A stretch of 64,000 bases of DNA from Halisarca cf. caerulea (taxonomy: Eukaryota > Porifera > Demospongiae > Chondrillida > Halisarcidae). This document shows, one piece after another, positions 1 to 12,191 of the stretch. The notes beneath the pieces were generated by a model, which was not told where the DNA came from, ran no database searches, and saw nothing but the letters and a program-made list of their open reading frames with translations. Position 1 is the first letter of the stretch, and each line of letters starts with the position of its first letter. Location of the stretch: contig CAUJGJ010000266.1 in assembly GCA_963170055.1 (NCBI GenBank), positions 124,775-188,774 on the forward strand, in the 5' to 3' direction. Both the position numbers and the translations under genes were made by a program.

Positions 1-104
1 TGTGTGTCCACTGCTAATGTGCGTGGTGCTAGTGCCAAATATTGGTATTAGCACCAGCATATCCAACACTACACAAATACGCCCACAGCACTTCAGAAAG
101 GTCA

Positions 105-208
105 TGTGTGTCCACTGGGAATGTGCGTGGTGCTAGTGCCAAATATTGGTATTAGCACCAGCATATCCAACACTACACAAATACGCCCACAGCACTTCAG
201 AAAGGTCA
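105..208 (+). repeat. Reference satellite monomer, 104 bp
   Basis: This copy matches the most frequent base at every position and serves as the reference. In order it contains a TG-rich start, TCCACTGGGAATG, the first CpG (GCGTGG), a 31-nt dyad, the stretch GCATATCCAACACTACAC, the second CpG (ACGCCC), and CACAGCACTTCAGAAAGG. Common variant sites are TGGGAATG (also TGTGAATG, TGAGAATG, TGCTAATG, TGTAAATG, TTCGAATG), the dyad interior, ACACTACAC versus ACATTACAC, CAGCACTTCAG versus CAGTAGTTAAG, and AAAGG versus AAACT before TCATG. These sites define the types used to map larger blocks. The starting point of a tandem unit is arbitrary; I used base 1 of the window. Confidence 0.95.
129..159 (+). 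other. Monomer dyad (hairpin-forming inverted repeat), example
   Basis: The left arm GGTGCTAGTGCCAA and right arm TTGGTATTAGCACC flank a 3-base ATA loop. Twelve of 14 positions are Watson-Crick pairs. The other two are G opposite T, which would be G-U wobbles in a transcript of this strand but C-A mismatches in a transcript of the opposite strand. The dyad recurs once per monomer, so the window holds about 600 copies, many with small changes. A role as a cruciform, a protein-binding dyad or an RNA hairpin is inferred; the sequence shows only the symmetry. Confidence 0.85.
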
Positions 209-507
209 TGTGTGTCCACTGTGAATGTGCGTGGTACTAGTGCCAAATATTGGTGTTAGCACCAGCATATCCAACATTACACAAATACGCCCACAGTAGT
301 TATGAAATGTCATGTGTGTTCACTGGGAATGTGCGTGGTGCTAGTGCCAAATATTGGTATTAGCACCAGCATATCCAACACTACACAAATACGCCCACAG
401 CACTTCAGAAAGGTCATGTGTGTCCACTGGGAATGTGCGTGGTGCTAGTGCCAAATATTGGTATTAGCACCAGCATATCCAACACTACACAAATACGCCC
501 ACAGCAC

Positions 508-1236
508 TTTAAAAAGGTCATTTGTTTCCACTGTGAATGTGCGTGGTGCTAGTGCCAAATATTGGTATTAGCACCAGCATATCCAACACTACACAAATAC
601 TCCCACAGTACTTCAGAAACTTCATGTGTGTCCACTTCGAATGTGAGTGGTGCTAGTGCAAAATATTGGTGTTAGCACCAGCATATCCAACATTACACAA
701 ATACGCCCACAGTAGTTATGAAATTTCATGTGTGTTCACTGGGAATGTGCGTGGTGCTAGTGCCAAATATTGGTATTAGCACCAGCATATCCAACACTAC
801 ACAAATACGCCCACAGCACTTCAGAAAGGTCATGTGTGTCCACTGGGAATGTGCGTGGTGCTAGTGGAAAATATTGGTATTAGCACCAGCATATCCAACA
901 CTACACAAATACGCCCACAGCACTTTAGAAAGGTCATGTGTGTCCACTGGGAATGTGCGTGTTGCTAGTGCCAAATATTGGTATTAGCACCAGCATATCC
1001 AACATTACATAAATACGCCCACAGTAGTTAAGAATCTTCATGTGTAGTCCACTGGGAATGTGCGTGGTGCTAGTGCCAAATATTGGTATTAGCACCAGCA
1101 TATCCAACACTACACAAATACGCCCACAGCACTTCAGAAACTTCATGTGTGTCCACTGTGAATGTGAGTGGTGCTAGTGCCAAATATTGGTATTAGCACC
1201 AGCATATCCAACTCTACACAAATACGCCCACAGCAC
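508..1236. repeat. 7-monomer higher-order unit, copy 1 (729 bp)
   Basis: The unit runs from one TTTAAAAAGGTCATTTG junction (508) to the next (1237). Its seven monomers include one with ACTCCCACAGTACTTCAG, one with the TTCGAATGTGAGTGG start, one with GTGGAAAATATT in the dyad, one with GTGTTGCTAG, and the 105-bp variant at 1041. The length is 7 x 104 plus 1, and the extra base comes from that 105-bp monomer. It recurs at 1445 and, in part, at 2174. Confidence 0.85.
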
Positions 1237-1444
1237 TTTAAAAAGGTCATTTGTTTCCACTGTGAATGTGCGTGGTGCTAGTGCCAAATATTGGTATTAG
1301 CACCAGCATATCCAACACTACACAAATACTCCCACAGTACTTCAGAAACTTCATGTGTGTCCACTTCGAATGTGAGTGGTGCTAGTGCCAAATATTGGTA
1401 TTAGCACCAGCATATCCAACACTACACAAATACGCCCACAGCAC
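1237..1444. repeat. Two-monomer insertion between 7-mer units
   Basis: The TTTAAAAAGGTCATTTG junction occurs at 1237 and again at 1445, exactly 208 bp apart. These two monomers repeat the first two of the 7-mer unit (TTTGTTTCC, then TTCGAATGTGAGTGG), but the second carries GTGCCAAAT with TTGGTATTAG where the unit has GTGCAAAAT with TTGGTGTTAG. This looks like a local two-monomer duplication from unequal exchange. Confidence 0.8.
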
Positions 1445-2173
1445 TTTAAAAAGGTCATTTGTTTCCACTGTGAATGTGCGTGGTGCTAGTGCCAAATATT
1501 GGTATTAGCACCAGCATATCCAACACTACACAAATACTCCCACAGTACTTCAGAAACTTCATGTGTGTCCACTTCGAATGTGAGTGGTGCTAGTGCAAAA
1601 TATTGGTGTTAGCACCAGCATATCCAACATTACACAAATACGCCCACAGTAGTTATGAAATTTCATGTGTGTTCACTGGGAATGTGCGTGGTGCTAGTGC
1701 CAAATATTGGTATTAGCACCAGCATATCCAACACTACACAAATACGCCCACAGCACTTCAGAAAGGTCATGTGTGTCCACTGGGAATGTGCGTTGTGCTA
1801 GTGGAAAATATTGGTATTAGCACCAGCATATCCAACACTACACAAATACGCCCACAGCACTTTAGAAAGGTCATGTGTGTCCACTGGGAATGTGCGTGTT
1901 GCTAGTGCCAAATATTGGTATTAGCACCAGCATATCCAACATTACATAAATACGCCCACAGTAGTTAAGAATCTTCATGTGTAGTCCACTGGGAATGTGC
2001 GTGGTGCTAGTGCCAAATATTGGTATTAGCACCAGCATATCCAACACTACACAAATACGCCCACAGCACTTCAGAAACTTCATGTGTGTCCACTGTGAAT
2101 GTGAGTGGTGCTAGTGCCAAATATTGGTATTAGCACCAGCATATCCAACTCTACACAAATACGCCCACAGCAC
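1445..2173. repeat. 7-monomer higher-order unit, copy 2 (729 bp)
   Basis: Same order of variants and same length as the unit at 508. Its 105-bp monomer is at 1978. A GCGTTGTGC change near 1792 separates it from copy 1. It overlaps the start of the larger 3955-bp duplication at about 1805. Confidence 0.85.
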
Positions 2174-5100
2174 TTTAAAAAGGTCATTTGTTTAAACTGT
2201 GAATGTGCGTGGTGCTAGTGCCAAATATTGGTATTAGCACCAGCATATCCAACACTACACAAATACTCCCACAGTACTTCAGAAACTTCATGTGTGTCCA
2301 CTTCGAATGTGAGTGGTGCTAGTGCAAAATATTGGTGTTAGCACCAGCATATCCAACATTACACAAATACGCCCACAGTAGTTATGAAATTTCATGTGTG
2401 TTCACTGGGAATGTGCGTGGTGCTAGTGCCAAATATTGGTATTAGCACCAGCATATCCAACACTACACAAATACGCCCACAGCACTTCAGAAAGGTCATG
2501 TGTGTCCACTGGGAATGTGCGTGGTGCTAGTGGAAAATATTGGTATTAGCACCAGCATATCCAACACTACACAAATACGCCCACAGCACTTTAGAAAGGT
2601 CATGTGTGTCCACTGGGAATGTGCGTGTTGCTAGTGCCAAATATTGGTATTAGCACCAGCATATCCAACATTACATAAATACGCCCACAGTAGTTAAGAA
2701 TCTTCATGTGTAGTCCACTGGGAATGTGCGTGGTGCTAGTGCCAAATATTGGTATTAGCACCAGCATATCCAACACTACACAAATACGCCCACAGCACTT
2801 CAGAAACTTCATGTGTGTCCACTGTGAATGTGAGTGGTGCTAGTGCCAAATATTGGTGTTAGCACCAGAATATCCAACATTACACAAATACGCCCACAGT
2901 AGTTATGAAATGTCATGTGTGTTCACTGGGAATGTGCGTGGTGCTTGTGCCAAATATTGGTATTAGCACCAGCATATCCAACACTACACAAATATGCCCA
3001 CATCACTTCAGAAACTTCATGTGTGTCCACTGGGAATGTGCGTGGTGCTAGTGCCAAATATTGGTATTAGCACCAGCATATCCAACACTACACAAATACG
3101 CCCACAGCACTTCAGAAAGGTCATGTGTGTCCACTGGGAATGTGCGTGGTGCTAGTGAATAATGTTGGTAGTAGGACCAGCATATCCAACACTACACAAA
3201 TACGCCCACAGCACTTCAGAAAGGTCATGTGTTTCCACTGGGAATGTGCGTGGGGCTAGTGCCAAATATTGGTATTAGCACCAGCATATCCAACACTACA
3301 CAAATACGCCCACAGCACTTCAGAAAGGTCATGTGTGTCCACTGTAAATGTGCGTGGTGCTAGTGCCAAATATTGGTATTAGCACCAGCATATCCAACAC
3401 TACACAAATACGCCCACAGCACTTCAGAAAGGTCATTTGTTTCCACTGTGAATGTGCGTGGTGCTAGTGCCAAATATTGGTATTAGCACCAGCATATCCA
3501 ACACTACACAAATACGCCCACAGCACTTCAGAAAGGTCATGTGTGTCCACTGGGAATGTGCGTGGTGCTAGTGCCAAATATTAGTATTAGCACCAGCATA
3601 TCCAACACTACACAAATACGCCCACAGCACTCCAGAAAGGTCATGTGTGTCCACTGGGAATGTGCGTGGTGCTAGTGCCAAATATTGGTATTATCACCAG
3701 CATATCCAACATTACACAAATACGCCCACAGTAGTTAAGAAACTTCATGTGTGTCCACTGGGAATGTGCGTGGTGCTAGTACCAAATATTGGTATTAGCA
3801 CCAGCATATCCAACACTACACAAATACGCCCACAGCACTTCAGAAAGGTCATGTGTGTCCACTGCTAATGTGCGTGGTGCTAGTGCCAAATATTGGTATT
3901 AGCACCAGCATATCCAACACTACACAAATACGCCCACAGCACTTCAGAAAGGTCATGTGTTTCCACTGGGAATGTGCGTGGTGCTAGTGCCAAATATTGG
4001 TATTAGCACCAGCATATCCAACACTACACAAATACGCCCACAGCACTTCAGAAAGGTCATGTGTGTCCACTGTGAATGTGCGTGGTGCTAGTGCCAAATA
4101 TTGGTATTAGCACCAGCATATCCAACACTACACAAATACTCCCACAGTACTTCAGAAACTTCATGTGTGTAAACTTCGAATGTGAGTGGTGCTAGTGCCA
4201 AATATTGGTGTTAGCACCAGCATATCCAACATTACACAAATACGCCCACAGTAGTTATGAAATGTCATGTGTGTTCACTGGGAATTGTCGTGGTGCTAGT
4301 GCCAAATATTGGTATTAGCACCAGCATATCCAACACTACACAAATAAGCCCACATCACTTCAGAAACTTCATGTGTATCCACTGGGAATGTGCGTGGTGC
4401 TAGTGCCAAATATTGGTATTAGCACCAGCATATCCAACACTACACAAATACGCCCACAGCACTTCAGAAAGGTCATGTGTGTCCACTGAGAATGTGCGTG
4501 GTGCTAGTGCCAAATATTGGTATTAGCACCAGCATATCCAACACTACACAAATACGCCCACAGCACTTCAGAAAGGTCATTTGTTTCCACTGTGAATGTG
4601 CGTGGTGCTAGTGCCAAATATTGGTATTAGCACCAGCATATCCAACACTACACAAATACGCCCACAGCACTTCAGAAAGGTCATGTGTGTCCACTGGGAA
4701 TGTGCGTGGTGCTAGTGCCAAATATTGGTATTAGCACCAGCATATCCAACACTACATAAATACGCCCACAGCACTTCAGAAAGGTCATTTGTTTCCACTG
4801 TGAATGTGCGTGGTGCTAGTGCCAAATATTGGTATTAGCACCAGCATATCCAACACTACACAAATACGCCCACAGCACTTCAGAAAGGTCATGTGTGTCC
4901 ACTGGGAATGTGCGTGGTGCTAGTGGAAAATATTGGTATTAGCACCAGCATATCCAACACTACACAAATACGCCCACAGCACTTTAGAAAGGTCATGTGT
5001 GTCCACTGGGAATGTGCGTGTTGCTAGTGCCAAATATTGGTATTAGCACCAGCATATCCAACATTACATAAATACGCCCACAGTAGTTAAGAATCTTCAT

Positions 5101-5759
5101 GTGTAGTCCACTGGGAATGTGCGTGGTGCTAGTGCCAAATATTGGTATTAGCACCAGCATATCCAACACTACACAAATACGCCCACAGCACTTCAGAAAC
5201 TTCATGTGTGTCCACTGTGAATGTGCGTGGTGCTAGTGCCAAATATTGGTATTAGCACCAGCATATCAACCACTACACAAATACGCCCACAGCACTTCAG
5301 AAACTTCATGTGTGTCCACTGGGAATGTGCGTGGTGCTAGTGCCAAATATTGGTATTAGCACCAGCATATCCAACACTACACAAATACGCCCACAGCACT
5401 TCAGAAAGGTCATGTGTGTCCACTGAGAATGTGCGTGGTGCTAGTGCCAAATATTGGTATTAGCACCAGCATATCCAACACTACACAAATACGCCCACAG
5501 CACTTCAGAAAGGTCATTTGTTTCCACTGTGAATGTGCGTGGTGCTAGTGCCAAATATTGGTATTAGCACCAGCATATCCAACACTACACAAATACGCCC
5601 ACAGCACTTCAGAAAGGTCATGTGTGTCCACTGGGAATGTGCGTGGTGCTAGTGCCAAATATTGGTATTAGCACCAGCATATCCAACACTACATAAATAC
5701 GCCCACAGCACTTCAGAAAGGTCATGTGTGTCCACTGTGAATGTGCGTGGTGCTAGTGC
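1805..5759. repeat. 3955-bp tandem duplication, left copy
   Basis: The block of about 38 monomers from 1805 matches the block from 5760 at a constant offset of 3955 up to about 4780, then at 4059 because the right copy has one more monomer. The left copy contains three 105-bp monomers (1978, 2707, 5100), which accounts for 3955 being 38 x 104 plus 3. Scanning the first 2.9 kb by eye, I found fewer than ten differences, including 2194-2195, 2996, 3174, 3583 and 4171-4172. The copies are therefore very similar and the duplication is recent. Confidence 0.85.
2174..2830. repeat. 7-monomer higher-order unit, copy 3 (incomplete)
   Basis: This follows copy 2 directly and keeps the same variant order through the 105-bp monomer at 2707. 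It then departs: the next monomer has TTGGTGTTAGCACCAGAAT instead of the TTTAAAAAGG junction. It also has a CC-to-AA doublet at 2194-2195. Confidence 0.8.
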
Positions 5760-8700
5760 CAAATATTGGTATTAGCACCAGCATATCCAACACTACACAA
5801 ATACGCCCACAGCACTTTAGAAAGGTCATGTGTGTCCACTGGGAATGTGCGTGTTGCTAGTGCCAAATATTGGTATTAGCACCAGCATATCCAACATTAC
5901 ATAAATACGCCCACAGTAGTTAAGAATCTTCATGTGTAGTCCACTGGGAATGTGCGTGGTGCTAGTGCCAAATATTGGTATTAGCACCAGCATATCCAAC
6001 ACTACACAAATACGCCCACAGCACTTCAGAAACTTCATGTGTGTCCACTGTGAATGTGAGTGGTGCTAGTGCCAAATATTGGTATTAGCACCAGCATATC
6101 CAACTCTACACAAATACGCCCACAGCACTTTAAAAAGGTCATTTGTTTCCACTGTGAATGTGCGTGGTGCTAGTGCCAAATATTGGTATTAGCACCAGCA
6201 TATCCAACACTACACAAATACTCCCACAGTACTTCAGAAACTTCATGTGTGTCCACTTCGAATGTGAGTGGTGCTAGTGCAAAATATTGGTGTTAGCACC
6301 AGCATATCCAACATTACACAAATACGCCCACAGTAGTTATGAAATTTCATGTGTGTTCACTGGGAATGTGCGTGGTGCTAGTGCCAAATATTGGTATTAG
6401 CACCAGCATATCCAACACTACACAAATACGCCCACAGCACTTCAGAAAGGTCATGTGTGTCCACTGGGAATGTGCGTGGTGCTAGTGGAAAATATTGGTA
6501 TTAGCACCAGCATATCCAACACTACACAAATACGCCCACAGCACTTTAGAAAGGTCATGTGTGTCCACTGGGAATGTGCGTGTTGCTAGTGCCAAATATT
6601 GGTATTAGCACCAGCATATCCAACATTACATAAATACGCCCACAGTAGTTAAGAATCTTCATGTGTAGTCCACTGGGAATGTGCGTGGTGCTAGTGCCAA
6701 ATATTGGTATTAGCACCAGCATATCCAACACTACACAAATACGCCCACAGCACTTCAGAAACTTCATGTGTGTCCACTGTGAATGTGAGTGGTGCTAGTG
6801 CCAAATATTGGTGTTAGCACCAGAATATCCAACATTACACAAATACGCCCACAGTAGTTATGAAATGTCATGTGTGTTCACTGGGAATGTGCGTGGTGCT
6901 TGTGCCAAATATTGGTATTAGCACCAGCATATCCAACACTACACAAATAAGCCCACATCACTTCAGAAACTTCATGTGTGTCCACTGGGAATGTGCGTGG
7001 TGCTAGTGCCAAATATTGGTATTAGCACCAGCATATCCAACACTACACAAATACGCCCACAGCACTTCAGAAAGGTCATGTGTGTCCACTGGGAATGTGC
7101 GTGGTGCTAGTGAATAATGTTGGTAGTAGCACCAGCATATCCAACACTACACAAATACGCCCACAGCACTTCAGAAAGGTCATGTGTTTCCACTGGGAAT
7201 GTGCGTGGGGCTAGTGCCAAATATTGGTATTAGCACCAGCATATCCAACACTACACAAATACGCCCACAGCACTTCAGAAAGGTCATGTGTGTCCACTGT
7301 AAATGTGCGTGGTGCTAGTGCCAAATATTGGTATTAGCACCAGCATATCCAACACTACACAAATACGCCCACAGCACTTCAGAAAGGTCATTTGTTTCCA
7401 CTGTGAATGTGCGTGGTGCTAGTGCCAAATATTGGTATTAGCACCAGCATATCCAACACTACACAAATACGCCCACAGCACTTCAGAAAGGTCATGTGTG
7501 TCCACTGGGAATGTGCGTGGTGCTAGTGCCAAATATTGGTATTAGCACCAGCATATCCAACACTACACAAATACGCCCACAGCACTCCAGAAAGGTCATG
7601 TGTGTCCACTGGGAATGTGCGTGGTGCTAGTGCCAAATATTGGTATTATCACCAGCATATCCAACATTACACAAATACGCCCACAGTAGTTAAGAAACTT
7701 CATGTGTGTCCACTGGGAATGTGCGTGGTGCTAGTACCAAATATTGGTATTAGCACCAGCATATCCAACACTACACAAATACGCCCACAGCACTTCAGAA
7801 AGGTCATGTGTGTCCACTGCTAATGTGCGTGGTGCTAGTGCCAAATATTGGTATTAGCACCAGCATATCCAACACTACACAAATACGCCCACAGCACTTC
7901 AGAAAGGTCATGTGTTTCCACTGGGAATGTGCGTGGTGCTAGTGCCAAATATTGGTATTAGCACCAGCATATCCAACACTACACAAATACGCCCACAGCA
8001 CTTCAGAAAGGTCATGTGTGTCCACTGTGAATGTGCGTGGTGCTAGTGCCAAATATTGGTATTAGCACCAGCATATCCAACACTACACAAATACTCCCAC
8101 AGTACTTCAGAAACTTCATGTGTGTCCACTTCGAATGTGAGTGGTGCTAGTGCCAAATATTGGTGTTAGCACCAGCATATCCAACATTACACAAATACGC
8201 CCACAGTAGTTATGAAATGTCATGTGTGTTCACTGGGAATTGTCGTGGTGCTAGTGCCAAATATTGGTATTAGCACCAGCATATCCAACACTACACAAAT
8301 AAGCCCACATCACTTCAGAAACTTCATGTGTATCCACTGGGAATGTGCGTGGTGCTAGTGCCAAATATTGGTATTAGCACCAGCATATCCAACACTACAC
8401 AAATACGCCCACAGCACTTCAGAAAGGTCATGTGTGTCCACTGAGAATGTGCGTGGTGCTAGTGCCAAATATTGGTATTAGCACCAGCATATCCAACACT
8501 ACACAAATACGCCCACAGCACTTCAGAAAGGTCATTTGTTTCCACTGTGAATGTGCGTGGTGCTAGTGCCAAATATTGGTATTAGCACCAGCATATCCAA
8601 CACTACACAAATACGCCCACAGCACTTCAGAAAGGTCATGTGTGTCCACTGGGAATGTGCGTGGTGCTAGTGCCAAATATTGGTATTAGCACCAGCATAT

Positions 8701-9711
8701 CCAACACTACATAAATACGCCCACAGCACTTCAGAAAGGTCATGTGTGTCCACTGTGAATGTGCGTGGTGCTAGTGCCAAATATTGGTATTAGCACCAGC
8801 ATATCCAACACTACACAAATACGCCCACAGCACTTCAGAAAGGTCATTTGTTTCCACTGTGAATGTGCGTGGTGCTAGTGCCAAATATTGGTATTAGCAC
8901 CAGCATATCCAACACTACACAAATACGCCCACAGCACTTCAGAAAGGTCATGTGTGTCCACTGGGAATGTGCGTGGTGCTAGTGGAAAATATTGGTATTA
9001 GCACCAGCATATCCAACACTACACAAATACGCCCACAGCACTTTAGAAAGGTCATGTGTGTCCACTGGGAATGTGCGTGTTGCTAGTGCCAAATATTGGT
9101 ATTAGCACCAGCATATCCAACATTACATAAATACGCCCACAGTAGTTAAGAATCTTCATGTGTAGTCCACTGGGAATGTGCGTGGTGCTAGTGCCAAATA
9201 TTGGTATTAGCACCAGCATATCCAACACTACACAAATACGCCCACAGCACTTCAGAAACTTCATGTGTGTCCACTGTGAATGTGCGTGGTGCTAGTGCCA
9301 AATATTGGTATTAGCACCAGCATATCAACCACTACACAAATACGCCCACAGCACTTCAGAAACTTCATGTGTGTCCACTGGGAATGTGCGTGGTGCTAGT
9401 GCCAAATATTGGTATTAGCACCAGCATATCCAACACTACACAAATACGCCCACAGCACTTCAGAAAGGTCATGTGTGTCCACTGAGAATGTGCGTGGTGC
9501 TAGTGCCAAATATTGGTATTAGCACCAGCATATCCAACACTACACAAATACGCCCACAGCACTTCAGAAAGGTCATTTGTTTCCACTGTGAATGTGCGTG
9601 GTGCTAGTGCCAAATATTGGTATTAGCACCAGCATATCCAACACTACACAAATACGCCCACAGCACTTCAGAAAGGTCATGTGTGTCCACTGGGAATGTG
9701 CGTGGTGCTAG
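5760..9711. repeat. 3955-bp tandem duplication, right copy
   Basis: This is the direct head-to-tail copy of 1805-5759. Its 105-bp monomers are at 5933, 6662 and 9159. Compared with the left copy it gains one TGTGAATG-type monomer at roughly 8743-8846, which shifts the offset to 4059. The match ends where GTGAATAATG (9711) replaces GTGCCAAAT (5652). Its second half is itself copied again at 13775. Confidence 0.85.
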
Positions 9712-10629
9712 TGAATAATGTTGGTAGTAGCACCAGCATATCCAACACTACACAAATACGCCCACAGCACTTCAGAAAGGTCATGTGTTTCCACTGGGAA
9801 TGTGCGTGGTGCTAGTGCCAAATATTGGTATTAGCACCAGCATATCCAACACTACACAAATACGCCCACAGCACTTCAGAAAGGTCATGTGTGTCCACTG
9901 TAAATGTGCGTGGTGCTAGTGCCAAATATTGGTATTAGCACCAGCATATCCAACACTACACAAATACGCCCACAGCACTTCAGAAAGGTCATTTGTTTCC
10001 ACTGTGAATGTGCGTGGTGCTAGTGCCAAATATTGGTATTAGCACCAGCATATCCAACACTACACAAATACGCCCACAGCACTTCAGAAAGGTCATGTGT
10101 GTCCACTGGGAATGTGCGTGGTGCTAGTGCCAAATATTGGTATTAGCACCAGCATATCCAACACTACATAAATACGCCCACAGCACTTCAGAAAGGTCAT
10201 GTGTGTCCACTGTGAATGTGCGTGGTGCTAGTGCCAAATATTGGTATTAGCACCAGCATATCCAACACTACACAAATACGCCCACAGCACTTCAGAAAGG
10301 TCATTTGTTTCCACTGTGAATGTGCGTGGTGCTAGTGCCAAATATTGGTATTAGCACCAGCATATCCAACACTACACAAATACGCCCACAGCACTTCAGA
10401 AAGGTCATGTGTGTCCACTGAGAATGTGCGTGGTGCTAGTGGAAAATATTGGTATTAGCACCAGCATATCCAACACTACACAAATACGCCCACAGCACTT
10501 TAGAAAGGTCATGTGTGTCCACTGGGAATGTGCGTGTTGCTAGTGCCAAATATTGGTATTAGCACCAGCATATCCAACATTACATAAATACGCCCACAGC
10601 ACTTCAGAAAGGTCATGTGTAGTCCACTG
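9712..10629. repeat. Zone I monomers between duplicated blocks
   Basis: About nine monomers begin with the clustered-substitution type (GTGAATAATGTTGGTAGTAG), followed by TGTAAATG and TTTGTTTCC types. A TGAGAATG monomer with GTGGAAAATATT lies near 10420, and a 105-bp monomer starts at 10616. The first 460 bp recur at 16582. Nothing other than satellite is visible. Confidence 0.85.
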
Positions 10630-12191
10630 GGAATGTGCGTGGTGCTAGTGCCAAATATTGGTATTAGCACCAGCATATCCAACACTACACAAATACGCCC
10701 ACAGCACTTCAGAAAGGTCATTTGTTTCCACTGTGAATGTGCGTGGTGCTAGTGCCAAATATTGGTATTAGCACCAGCATATCCAACACTACACAAATAC
10801 GCCCACAGCACTTCAGAAAGGTCATGTGTGTCCACTGGGAATGTGCGTGGTGCTAGTGGAAAATATTAGTATTAGCACCAGCATATCGTACATTACATAA
10901 ATACGCCCACAGCACTTCAGAAAGGTCATGTGTAGTCCACTGGGAATGTGCGTGGTGCAAGTGCCAAATATTGGTATTAGCACCAGCATATCCAACACTA
11001 CACAAATACGCCCACAGCACTTCAGAAAGGTCATTTGTTTCCACTGTGAATGTGCGTGGTGCTAGTGCCAAATATTGGATTTAGCACCAGCATATCCAAC
11101 ACTACACAAATACGCCCACAGCATTTCAGAAAGGTCATGTGTGTCCACTGGGAATGTGCGTGGTGCTAGTGGAAAATATTGGTATTAGCACCAGCATATC
11201 CAACACTACACAAATACGCCCACAGCACTTTAGAAAGGTCATGTGTGTCCACTGGGAATGTGCGTGTTGCTAGTGCCAAATATTGGTATTAGCACCAGCA
11301 TATCCAACATTACATAAATACGCCCACAGTAGTTAAGAATCTTCATGTGTAGTCCACTGGGAATGTGCGTGGTGCTAGTGCCAAATATTGGTATTAGCAC
11401 CAGCATATCCAACACTACACAAATACGCCCACAGCACTTCAGAAACTTCATGTGTGTCCACTGGGAATGTGCGTGGTGCTAGTGCCAAATATTGGTATTA
11501 GCACCAGCATATCCAACACTACACAAATACGCCCACAGCACTTCAGAAACTTCATGTGTGTCCACTGGGAATGTGCGTGGTGCTAGTGCCAAATATTGGT
11601 ATTAGCACCAGCATATCCAACACTACACAAATACGCCCACAGCACTTCAGAAAGGTCATGTGTGTCCACTGGGAATGTGCGTGTTGCTAGTGCCAAATAT
11701 TGGTATTAGCACCAGCATATCCAACACTACACAAATACGCCCACAGCACTTCAGAAAGGTCATGTGTGTCCACTGGGAATGTGCGTGGTGCTAGTGCCAA
11801 ATATTGGTATTAGCACCAGCATATCCAACATTACACAAATACGCCCACAGTAGTTAAGAAACTTCATGTGTGTCCACTGGGAATGTGCATGGTGCTAGTA
11901 CCAAATATTGGTATTAGCACCAGCATATCCAACACTACACAAATACGCCCACAGCACTTCAGAAAGGTCAAGTGTGTCCACTGCTAATGTGCGTGGTGCT
12001 AGTGCCAAATATTGGTATTAGCACCAGCATATCCAACACTACACAAATACGCCCACAGCACTTCAGAAAGGTCATGTGTGTCCACTGGGAATGTGCGTGG
12101 TGCTAGTGCCAAATATTGGTATTAGCACCAGCATATCCAACACTACACAAATACGCCCACAGCACTTCAGAAACTTCATGTGTGTCCACTG
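10630..12191. repeat. 15-monomer unit (1562 bp), copy 1
   Basis: The unit holds two 105-bp monomers (10929, 11346). It also has a monomer with ATATTAGTATTAG and CATATCGTACATT near 10865, the GTGTTGCTAG type twice, and AAGGTCAAGTGTG with TGCTAATG near 11970. It is followed directly by a second copy at 12192. A local GGATTT for GGTATT near 11088 is unique to this copy. Length is 15 x 104 plus 2. Confidence 0.8.

Larger units (their letters stand above)
1..507. repeat. Zone I, leading monomers
   Basis: These are about five near-consensus 104-bp monomers. The third has a TGTGAATG start and a GTGGTACTAG change, and is followed by the CAGTAGTTATGAAATG end variant. The array is already in progress at base 1, so its left edge lies outside the window. 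No gene or other element is visible here. Confidence 0.9.

Noticed and set aside
105..112. TG microsatellite (TGTGTGT) at each monomer start.
   Set aside because: Only three to four TG units, constant in number and part of the monomer; not an independent microsatellite.
111..128. Matches to short factor sites such as TGGGAA (RBPJ-like) and GGAATG (TEAD-like), and an inverted CCAAT (ATTGG).
   Set aside because: Six-base or shorter matches are expected by chance in any 104-bp unit; their repetition only reflects the satellite.
137..149. CArG/SRF-like box CCAAATATTGG in each monomer.
   Set aside because: It has seven A/T bases between CC and GG where the CArG box has six; it is better explained as the centre of the dyad.
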